NCBI RefSeq assembly: GCF_015070875.1
Contig: NZ_JADDIV010000005.1
Coordinates: 186,001 to 250,000 of the forward strand
Length of the DNA: 64,000 bases
Direction: 5' to 3'
DNA from: Ramlibacter pallidus
GTDB taxonomy: Bacteria > Pseudomonadota > Gammaproteobacteria > Burkholderiales > Burkholderiaceae_C
Numbering within the stretch: the first letter of the stretch is position 1; the number at the start of each line of letters is the position of its first letter. The translations under genes and the position numbers were made by a program. The notes beneath the pieces are model-generated. The model searched no databases, had not been told where the DNA came from, and was given only the letters and a program-made list of their open reading frames with translations. This document shows positions 40,616-47,623 of the stretch, piece by piece.

Positions 40616-41008
40616 ATGAAGGGCAACGACGAGGCCGTGCGCACCCTGCTGCAGCGCTTCGCGCAAGCGTTCACGACCGGCGACGGTCCGGGCGCCGCTG
40701 CGTGCTGGGAGGTCCCGGCCCTCGTGGTCGCGGAAGACGGCAGCCGCGCCGTCGCCACGCTGGACGAGGTCGCCGCCTTCTTCGGCGGGGCCACGGAGCA
40801 GTACACGCGCCAGGGCGTCACCGGCACGCGGGCGGACGTGCAGCACACCGAGTGGTACACGCCCCGGCTCGCGGCCGTGCGCGTGCGCTGGCCCTACCTC
40901 GACGCGCAGGGGCGCGACGTCGGGCGCGCGGAGGAAAGCGTGTACCTCGTGCGCCTGACGGGCGACGCGGCGAAGATCTGCGCCGTCACGATGCTGGGCG
41001 CCACGTGA
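40616..41008 (+). CDS. NTF2-like (SnoaL/DUF4440-type) protein
   Basis: A 130-residue protein with the NTF2-like cone fold: the N-terminal helix block AVRTLLQRFAQAFTTGDGPGAAACWEVPAL and the following beta sheet. Such small proteins bind or convert small molecules, often without known substrate. AAGGAG lies before the ATG. Its TGA overlaps the start of the next gene (GTGA), linking it to the flavodoxin-like reductase. Confidence 0.75.
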   Translation: MKGNDEAVRTLLQRFAQAFTTGDGPGAAACWEVPALVVAEDGSRAVATLDEVAAFFGGATEQYTRQGVTGTRADVQHTEWYTPRLAAVRVRWPYLDAQGRDVGRAEESVYLVRLTGDAAKICAVTMLGAT

Positions 41009-42078
41009 AGCCGGATGTCCGCACCGGCCAGGCGCCGCCGCCCCATCCGCGCGAGGAATTCCGCCGCCGCTTCCTCGCCAACTTCGTCGATCCGGCCTTC
41101 CGCGCGGAAGGCGAAGCGCTGGACCGCATCGAGGCGATCGCGTGGGACGCCTTCCACGAGGGCCGCAAGGCGCCGCTCACGCGCAAGGCCGGCCCGGAGT
41201 TCGCCGACCCCGACTACGACCTGTCCGTCGAGTGGTACGAGGCGCGCGAGAAGCTGCGCGCGGCGCAGGCCCGATGGGGCGAAGCGGCCACGCCGTCGCG
41301 CATCCTGGTGGTCAACTGCGCCTCGCGCAACGACGGCACCTGCCCGGGCGAAGCGTCCAAGAGCTGGCGGCTCGCGCGCATCGCGCAGGCCGAAGTGGAG
41401 TCCGCGCGGATCGAATGCGACTTCCTGGACCTGAGCCTGCTCACCTCCGACTACCGCCGCCACATCCACCCGTGCAAGGGCTGCGTTTCCACCGCCATGC
41501 CCCTGTGCCACTGGCCGTGCAGCTGCTATCCGAACCACGGGCAGGGCCAGGTGAACGACTGGATGAACGAGATCTACGAACGCTGGGTGTCGGCGCACGG
41601 CGTGCTGCTCGTGACCCCGACGCACTGGTACCAGGTGGCGAGCCCCCTCAAGCTGATGATGGACCGCCTGGTCTGCGCGGACGGCGGGAATCCCGATCCC
41701 ACCCGCACCGGCGGCAAGGACCCTGCCAGGGCGAAGGCGCTGGAGCTCGAAGGCTGGGACTACCCGAAACACCTCGCGGGACGCGCGTATGGCGTCGTGG
41801 TGCACGGCGACGTGGCCGGCATCGAAGGCACGCGCCGCGCGACCTGCGACTGGCTGGACTGGATGGGGCTGGTGGACGCGGGCCCGAAGGCGCGCCTGGA
41901 CCGCTACATCGGCTACTACGAACCCTATGCCACGAGCCACGCCGCGCTGGATGCGGACGAGGCCGTGCAGGAGGAAGTCCGCAACGCCGCGCGCGCACTG
42001 GTGGACGCGGTGGCGCAGCTGCGGCGCGGCGAACTCAGCGCGCCGGGCAGCCGGCTGCCCGCGCCGCGGCCGAAGTGA
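41005..42078 (+). CDS. Flavodoxin-like NADPH-dependent FMN reductase, cysteine-rich
   Basis: A 357-residue protein whose central and C-terminal part is a flavodoxin-like NADPH-dependent FMN reductase (RILVVNCASRNDGTCPGEASK; THWYQVASPLKLMMDRLVCADGG). The N-terminal 90 residues are an extra charged segment. Five cysteines cluster at 157, 160, 168, 172 and 174 (CKGC...CHWPCSC), reminiscent of iron-sulfur flavoproteins, which have a compact Cys motif at a similar place. GTG start overlapping the preceding stop. The pair with the NTF2-like protein suggests a small reductive pathway; substrate unknown. Confidence 0.8.
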   Translation: MKPDVRTGQAPPPHPREEFRRRFLANFVDPAFRAEGEALDRIEAIAWDAFHEGRKAPLTRKAGPEFADPDYDLSVEWYEAREKLRAAQARWGEAATPSRILVVNCASRNDGTCPGEASKSWRLARIAQAEVESARIECDFLDLSLLTSDYRRHIHPCKGCVSTAMPLCHWPCSCYPNHGQGQVNDWMNEIYERWVSAHGVLLVTPTHWYQVASPLKLMMDRLVCADGGNPDPTRTGGKDPARAKALELEGWDYPKHLAGRAYGVVVHGDVAGIEGTRRATCDWLDWMGLVDAGPKARLDRYIGYYEPYATSHAALDADEAVQEEVRNAARALVDAVAQLRRGELSAPGSRLPAPRPK

Positions 42079-42079
42079 C

Positions 42080-43732
42080 TCAGGGGCCGAGGCGGCCGAA
42101 GGCCAGCAGCGCCTCGGTGTCCGTGCGGTAGGTCTTCAGCAGCGGGCCTTCGTCGAGCGCGCCGGCGCGCGCCAGCACGCGCTCCACGGGCAGCTTGATG
42201 CCGACGATGTGCAGGGTCACGCCGCGCTCGGACAGCAGCTTGCGCAACTGCGCGAACATTTCCACGCCGGTGGCGTCGACGCGGTTGATCGGCTGCGCGA
42301 ACAGGCAGACGTGCCGCACGTCGGGATGCGCCGCCAGGTGCTCCACGATCTCGCGCTCCATGGCGGTGGCCGAGGCGAAGTCGAGCTCGGCATCCATGCG
42401 CAGCGCATAGAGCTGCGGCGCCAGCGGCGCCAGCTTCCACAGGTGGCGGTCGCGCAGGCTGCCGTCCGGGTGCAGCCCCACCTCGATGATGCGCGGGTGC
42501 AGCCGCAGGTACAGGAAATGCGACAGGCCCAGCAGCACCCCCGTGAGCACACCCCAGTAGATGCGCGGCGCCGTGAGGATCGTGATGAGGAACGTCGCCC
42601 CCGCGGTCATCGCTTCGACGCGGTCGACCTGCCACAGCGCGAGCAGGGTGCGCGGCTTGAACAGGCTGGACACCGCGGCGACGACGACCGCGGCCAGGAT
42701 CGCCTGGGGAACGTGCGACAGCGCGGGGGTGAGCAGCAGCAGCACCAGCAGCACGAAGCCGCTGGCGATGACCGTGGCCCAGCCGGTCTTCGCGCCGGCA
42801 TAGAGCGTGAGCGCCGACCGCGAGAAGGACGTGCTGGTGGCGAACGCGCCGGAGAACGCCGAGGCGAGCTTGCCCGCGCCCTGTCCCACCAGGTCCTGGC
42901 TCGCGTCCCAGCGGCGGCCTTCGCGCTGGTTCTCGATCTTGGCGCTGGCCGCCATCTCCAGCGAACTCACGAGCGTCAGCACCAGCGCCGGCGCGATCAG
43001 GGTGGAGAACTGTTCCCAGCCCGGCCAGCCGGGCCAGTAGAACGCGGGCAGGCCCTGCGGCAGCGGGCCGACCACCGCGCCCGAACGCGAATAGCCGGTG
43101 AGCAGCGCGACCAGCCCGCCGACGGCGAGCGCCACCAGCATGATGGGAAAGCGCGGTGCCACGCGCCGCGCGCCGATGAAGAGCGCGAGGCTCACGAGCC
43201 CGTAGGCCATGGCCTGGAAATCGAAGCGCGGGCCCTCCAGCAGCGTGGAGAGCGGGCCCTGCAGGCCGAACAGCGTCGGCAGCTGCGAGGCGATGATCAG
43301 CAGGGCCGCGGCCTGGCTGAAGCCGGCGAGCACCGGCGAGCTCACGAGGTTCAGCACCCAGGCTGAACGCGTGAGCCCCACCAGGAGCTGGATCCCGCCC
43401 GCCATCAACGCGAGCCAGACCGCGAGCATCACCCACGTGGCGCTCCCCGGTTGCGCCATGCCCAGCAGCGAGGCGCTGACCAGCACGCTGCTGAGGGCCG
43501 ACGGCCCGACCGACAGGCGGGTCGAAGCGCTGAAGAGGACCGCGACCAGGGCGGGCAGGAAGGTGGCGTAGAGGCCGGTCACCAGCGGCATGCCGGCAAG
43601 GCCCGCATAGGCGACCGATTGCGGGATCATCACCACCGCCACCGTGAGGGCCGCGATGGTCTCGCCGCGCAGCAGGCGCGCATCGGGGCGGGGCCAGGCG
43701 AGGAAGGGGAACCAGCGGGTCAGCTTGGACAT
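42080..43732 (-). CDS. SulP-family anion transporter with STAS domain
   Basis: A 550-residue inner-membrane transporter with 10-12 spans (SVAYAGLAGMPLVTGLYATFLP, the SulP signature region) and a C-terminal STAS domain (about 430-545, DATGVEMFAQLRKLL). SulP members carry sulfate, bicarbonate or other anions. Its position 31 bp after the sulfatase gene in the same direction suggests movement of the released sulfate. The ATG at 43730-43732 (MSKLTRWF) is chosen; the open frame extends upstream into the sulfatase gene. Confidence 0.9.
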   Translation of the reverse strand: MSKLTRWFPFLAWPRPDARLLRGETIAALTVAVVMIPQSVAYAGLAGMPLVTGLYATFLPALVAVLFSASTRLSVGPSALSSVLVSASLLGMAQPGSATWVMLAVWLALMAGGIQLLVGLTRSAWVLNLVSSPVLAGFSQAAALLIIASQLPTLFGLQGPLSTLLEGPRFDFQAMAYGLVSLALFIGARRVAPRFPIMLVALAVGGLVALLTGYSRSGAVVGPLPQGLPAFYWPGWPGWEQFSTLIAPALVLTLVSSLEMAASAKIENQREGRRWDASQDLVGQGAGKLASAFSGAFATSTSFSRSALTLYAGAKTGWATVIASGFVLLVLLLLTPALSHVPQAILAAVVVAAVSSLFKPRTLLALWQVDRVEAMTAGATFLITILTAPRIYWGVLTGVLLGLSHFLYLRLHPRIIEVGLHPDGSLRDRHLWKLAPLAPQLYALRMDAELDFASATAMEREIVEHLAAHPDVRHVCLFAQPINRVDATGVEMFAQLRKLLSERGVTLHIVGIKLPVERVLARAGALDEGPLLKTYRTDTEALLAFGRLGP

Positions 43733-43763
43733 CGCCGCCGAGTATGCCTTGGCCGCACCGGCG

Positions 43764-45098
43764 TCAGCGTTGCGGCATGTCCTTGACGGAGTAGCCGAGG
43801 CTGACCGTCGCATCCTCCGGGATGGGCGGCATCGTCGCGTTCCATTCCTCCCACGCCTCGCGCATGGCCGCCAGGCGCTGCGGGTCGCGGCCCGCCAGGT
43901 TGGCGCGCTCCCTTTCGTCGGCGGGCAAGTGGAACAGGTAGTCGTGCCCGTCGACGCGCAGGTACTTCCACGGGCCGTCGCGGTAGGCGCGCTGGCCGCG
44001 ATGGTTCATGCGCCAGTACAGCGGCCGTGCGAAGGCTCGCGCGGGATCGTCCAGCACCGGGAGCAGGGAAACGCCGTCCAGCGGATAGGCCGGGTCCGCC
44101 GGCGCGCCGCAGGCTTCGAGCATCGTGGCGGACCAGTCCATCGTCATGCAGGGCTGCGCGCTCTCCAGCCCCGGGCGGATGCGCGCCGGCCAGTGCGCGA
44201 TCCAGGGCACGCGGATGCCGCCTTCGGTGAGGTCCATCTTGCCGCCCACGAGCGGCCAGTTGTCCGAGAAGCGTTCGCCGCCGTTGTCGCTGGTGAAGAC
44301 CACGAGCGTGTCGTCGGCGAGGCCGTGGCGGCGCAGGGCGTCCATCACCCAGCCGATGCCTTCGTCCATGTGGTGGATCATGCGACGGTAGGTGTGGATG
44401 TTGCCGCCGTGCAGGTGGAACAGGTTGGACTTCACTTCCTGCGCCAGCGCGGCGTCGTCCCGCGTTTCCCAGGGCCAGTGCGGCGCCGTGTAGTGCAGGC
44501 TGAGGAAGAAGGGTGCGTCCGACGCGGCGCCGGTGGCCATGCGGTCGATGTACTCCACGGCGCGCCGCGACAGCAGGTCGGTGAGGTAGCCTTCCTCCGC
44601 CCGTTCCGCCTCGCCGAACCACAGGTCGTGCTGGCCGTTCGAGCTGCAGTGCGTGAAGTAGTCGACGCCGCCCGACATCGGGCCGAAGAACTCGTCGTAG
44701 CCGGAGCGCAGCGGGCCGAACGTGGGCGGGTACCCCAGGTGCCACTTGCCGACGAGGGCGGTGCGATAGCCCGCTGCCTTCAGCAGGGACGGCAGCGTCG
44801 GGTGGTCCGTCGGCAGGCCCAGGGTGGTGCTGCCGCGGCTCCTGCTGCTGATCGGCTCTTCCGCCGCGCCGCGCAGCCGGTACTGGTAGCGCGCCGTCAT
44901 CAGCGCGAAGCGCGTGGGCGAACACACCGGCGAGTTCGCGTAGCCTTGCGTGAAGCGGATACCGCCGGCCGCCAGCGCATCGAGGTTCGGCGAGACCGGG
45001 CCGAAGCCGGCATCGCGGCCGCCGTAGCAGCCCAGGTCCGCGAAGCCGAGGTCGTCGGCGACGATGAAGACGATGTTGGGACGCCGGGCCGCCATCAT
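43764..45098 (-). CDS. Type I sulfatase (formylglycine-dependent)
   Basis: A 444-residue alkaline-phosphatase-superfamily sulfatase. The modification site C59-S-P-T-R63 is the Cys form of C-x-P-x-R, so a formylglycine-generating enzyme is needed; none is in the window. Metal residues D15/D16 (FIVADDLGF) and D271-N272 (TSDNGGE), plus GKWHLG (117-122) and HYTAPH (202-207), are present. There is no signal peptide, so it acts in the cytoplasm on an imported sulfate ester. Its ATG overlaps the stop of the upstream Bug gene. Confidence 0.92.
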   Translation of the reverse strand: MMAARRPNIVFIVADDLGFADLGCYGGRDAGFGPVSPNLDALAAGGIRFTQGYANSPVCSPTRFALMTARYQYRLRGAAEEPISSRSRGSTTLGLPTDHPTLPSLLKAAGYRTALVGKWHLGYPPTFGPLRSGYDEFFGPMSGGVDYFTHCSSNGQHDLWFGEAERAEEGYLTDLLSRRAVEYIDRMATGAASDAPFFLSLHYTAPHWPWETRDDAALAQEVKSNLFHLHGGNIHTYRRMIHHMDEGIGWVMDALRRHGLADDTLVVFTSDNGGERFSDNWPLVGGKMDLTEGGIRVPWIAHWPARIRPGLESAQPCMTMDWSATMLEACGAPADPAYPLDGVSLLPVLDDPARAFARPLYWRMNHRGQRAYRDGPWKYLRVDGHDYLFHLPADERERANLAGRDPQRLAAMREAWEEWNATMPPIPEDATVSLGYSVKDMPQR

Positions 45099-46054
45099 TC
45101 CACCTTCATGCCGGTGGCGCGGATCACCTTGCCGTAGCGTTCCGAGAGGTCTGCCATCCGCCTGGACGCGGCGGCGCCGGTGAGGCCCTCGTAGAACAGG
45201 TCCAGGTTCTGCAGGCGGGCCCGCACATCCGGCCTCGCCAGCGCATCGGCCAGGTGCTTCTGCAGGGCCTGCACCACGGGCTCGGGCGTCGCGGCCGGCA
45301 CCATCGCCACGTAGAGGACTTCCTGCTCCAGTTGCGGCAGGCCCGCTTCGGCGACGGTCGGGATCTCGGGCGCCAGCGTCGACCGCTTGCGGCTGGTCAC
45401 GGCCAGCGCGGTGATCTTGCCCGCCTTGACGTGCGGCAGCATGCCCGGCGTGGCCAGCACGCCGGCGTCGACTTCGCCGGAGAGCACCGCGGTCACGGCG
45501 GGCGTGTTGCCCTTGTACGGCACGTGCGTGATCTTCACGCCGGCGGCATCCGTGATCACTTCTGCGGCCAGGTGGCCGGGGCTGCCGCTGCCGGCGGAGC
45601 TGAAGGTGACCGGACGCGCCTTGCCGGCGGCCACCAGGTCCTGCAGGCTCCGGAAGCCGGTGGAGGGGTTCACGCCCACGAGAAGGCCGGACGAGGCCAT
45701 GACCATCACCGGACGCAGGTCCGCCGGCTTGAAAGGCAGGCCCTTGTAGATGTGCGGGTTGACCGTGAAGGTCGTGTCGATGCCGAAGAGGACGGTGTGG
45801 CCGTCGGCGGCCGCCTTGGCAACCGCATCGGCGCCGATGTTGCCGCTGGCGCCCGCCCGGTTCTCCACCACGAAGGGCTGCTTCAGCTGCTGCTGCAGCA
45901 CGTCGGCGACGGAGCGCGCGATCGTGTCCGACGGCCCGCCGGGCGGGAAGTTGTTGACGATCTTCACGGGCTTGGCGGGCCAGCTGCCCTGGGCGAAGGC
46001 GGGGGCGGCGGCACAGGCGGCGGCCAGTGCCGCCGCGGCGATCAGTCGGTTCAT
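45095..46054 (-). CDS. Bug-family (TctC) solute-binding protein
   Basis: A 319-residue periplasmic protein of the tripartite tricarboxylate transporter receptor family. Signal peptide (cleavage near AFAQG, residue 24), then VKIVNNFPPGGPSDTIARSVAD, ENRAGASGNIGADAVAKAAADG and THVPYKGNTPAVTAVLSGEVD, all typical. The TctA/TctB membrane parts are not in the window, as is usual for the many orphan Bug proteins of Comamonadaceae. It lies 14 bp after the second Bug gene and overlaps the sulfatase start, so it probably delivers the sulfated substrate. Confidence 0.92.
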   Translation of the reverse strand: MNRLIAAAALAAACAAAPAFAQGSWPAKPVKIVNNFPPGGPSDTIARSVADVLQQQLKQPFVVENRAGASGNIGADAVAKAAADGHTVLFGIDTTFTVNPHIYKGLPFKPADLRPVMVMASSGLLVGVNPSTGFRSLQDLVAAGKARPVTFSSAGSGSPGHLAAEVITDAAGVKITHVPYKGNTPAVTAVLSGEVDAGVLATPGMLPHVKAGKITALAVTSRKRSTLAPEIPTVAEAGLPQLEQEVLYVAMVPAATPEPVVQALQKHLADALARPDVRARLQNLDLFYEGLTGAAASRRMADLSERYGKVIRATGMKVE

Positions 46055-46068
46055 CTCGCTTCCATGGT

Positions 46069-47016
46069 TCAGGGCTGGTAGCCCGATTGGCGCACCACCG
46101 GCGCCCATTGCGCGCGGTAGGCCTTGAGCATGGCGACGGTCTGGGCCTGCGTGGCCGCCACCGGCGTCATCTTCTGTTCGGCGTAGCGGCGCTGCGTGTC
46201 CGGCTCCCGCATCACCTGGTGGATCAACTCCGAGTACTGTGCCACGCGCGCCGCGGGCATCGCGGCCGGTGCGAAGAATGCGTTCCACCCCGTGGCCACG
46301 AGGTCGAGGCCGGCTTCCTTGAACGTCGGCACCCCCGGCGCATGGGGCGAACGCTTCGCGCCCGACGTCGCCAGGATGCGCAGCTTGCTGCCCTCGTGCT
46401 GCGGCAGCAGGGTCTCGAAGGTGTCGAAAGCCACCGGCACCTGGCCGCCGAGGAGGTCGTTGAGCAAGGGAGCGGAGCCGCGGTAGCCCACCACCTGCGC
46501 CTTCACGCCCGCCTTCTCGCCCGTCATCAGCGCGAAGAAGTGCGGCAGGCTGCCGGTGGCCGGCACGCCGAAATTGGCTTTCTCGGGATTGGCGCGCAGC
46601 CACGCGAGCAGGTGGGCGAGTTCGCGCACCGGCACCGCGGTCGCCACCGCCAGCGCGAACTCGTAGTCGTTGACGTGCGCGACCGGCACGAAGTCGCGTT
46701 CGGGGTCGTAGCCGTTGTCGCGGAAGACCAGCGGCGCCACCACCATCACCGCGGGGTTGCCGATCATCAGCACGTTGTCGCCGGGGCGCGCGGACTTCAG
46801 CTGCTGCGCGGCCAGGCGGCCGCCGGCGCCGGGCCGGTTCTCCACCACCACGGGCGTGCCGAGCCTCGCCTGCAGCCTGTCGGCGACGATGCGCGCAACG
46901 CGGTCGGTGGAGCCGCCGGGCGCGTAGCCCGACACGATGCGCAACGGGGCCTCCTGCGCCAGCACGCCGCCGGCGGCGGTTGCGAGCAGGGCGGCGAGGG
47001 CGGTCCTTCGGTTCAT
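46069..47016 (-). CDS. Bug-family (TctC) solute-binding protein, first of operon
   Basis: A 315-residue periplasmic binding protein of the same family as its neighbour. Signal peptide MNRRTALAALLATAAGGVLAQ, with the twin Arg of RR near the start but without a full Tat motif; RIVSGYAPGGSTDRVARIVADRL and ENRPGAGGRLAAQQL are family blocks. GAGGAG lies before the ATG at 47014-47016. Two different Bug proteins in one operon suggest two related ligands. It is divergent from a MarR regulator that probably controls it. Confidence 0.92.
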   Translation of the reverse strand: MNRRTALAALLATAAGGVLAQEAPLRIVSGYAPGGSTDRVARIVADRLQARLGTPVVVENRPGAGGRLAAQQLKSARPGDNVLMIGNPAVMVVAPLVFRDNGYDPERDFVPVAHVNDYEFALAVATAVPVRELAHLLAWLRANPEKANFGVPATGSLPHFFALMTGEKAGVKAQVVGYRGSAPLLNDLLGGQVPVAFDTFETLLPQHEGSKLRILATSGAKRSPHAPGVPTFKEAGLDLVATGWNAFFAPAAMPAARVAQYSELIHQVMREPDTQRRYAEQKMTPVAATQAQTVAMLKAYRAQWAPVVRQSGYQP

Positions 47017-47064
47017 GCGGGTCTCCTCGGCACGGGGCCAGCCCACTGTATTCCGGCGACAATC

Positions 47065-47081
47065 GATTGTTCAAATCAATC
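47065..47081. promoter_or_regulatory. MarR operator candidate between bug operon and marR
   Basis: An inverted repeat GATTG-TTCAAAT-CAATC lies in the 84-bp gap between the divergent Bug gene and the MarR gene, in an AT-rich patch unlike the surroundings. MarR proteins bind such 16-20 bp palindromes. It is well placed to block both promoters. Confidence 0.55.
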
Positions 47082-47100
47082 ATCGTCCGCGCAAACCCTG

Positions 47101-47622
47101 ATGACCGTGCCGCGCCTGCGCGCCCCCGCGGGGCTCGACGACCTGCTGCTGTACAAGCTCGGCCGGCTCGTGTCGGTCGGCGGCAGCATGGTCATCCGCC
47201 TGTGCGAAGGGCGCTTCGGCATCACCCGCCGCGAGTGGCGCGTGATCGCGCGGCTGGCGCAGGAGCAGGACCTGCTGTCTTCCGAACTGGCCGAGCGCAT
47301 CCAGCTCGACCGCGCACGTACTTCGCGGGCGGTCACCTCGCTCGTGACGAAGAAGCTCGTCCGGCGCGAAGCGGGCGCTTCCGATCGCCGCCAGGCCCGG
47401 CTCGCGCTCACGGAGCGGGGACTGCGCCTGCACGAGGAACTCTTCCCGCTGGTGGCCGAGATCAACCAGGGGCTCCTGTCCGGGCTGGCGGCACAGGACG
47501 TGCGCCGCCTCGACGCGATGCTGTCGACCCTGCAGGAGCGCGCCGAGGGCATGGTCGCCGCCGCCGAATTGCCGAAGGCGAACCGGCGGCGTGGAGCGCG
47601 TCCGCGCTCGGAGATGGGCTGA
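47101..47622 (+). CDS. MarR-family transcriptional regulator
   Basis: A 173-residue winged-helix regulator. DLLLYKLGRLVSVGGSMVIRLCEGRFGITRREWRVIARLA and the DNA-recognition part LSSELAERIQLDRARTSRAVTSLVTKKLVRREAGASDRRQARLALTERG read typically of MarR (recognition helix then the beta wing with DRR). It stands divergent from the Bug-sulfatase-SulP operon, so it likely represses it and responds to a sulfated or aromatic ligand. The ATG directly follows the divergent promoter region. Confidence 0.9.
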   Translation: MTVPRLRAPAGLDDLLLYKLGRLVSVGGSMVIRLCEGRFGITRREWRVIARLAQEQDLLSSELAERIQLDRARTSRAVTSLVTKKLVRREAGASDRRQARLALTERGLRLHEELFPLVAEINQGLLSGLAAQDVRRLDAMLSTLQERAEGMVAAAELPKANRRRGARPRSEMG

Positions 47623-47623
47623 G

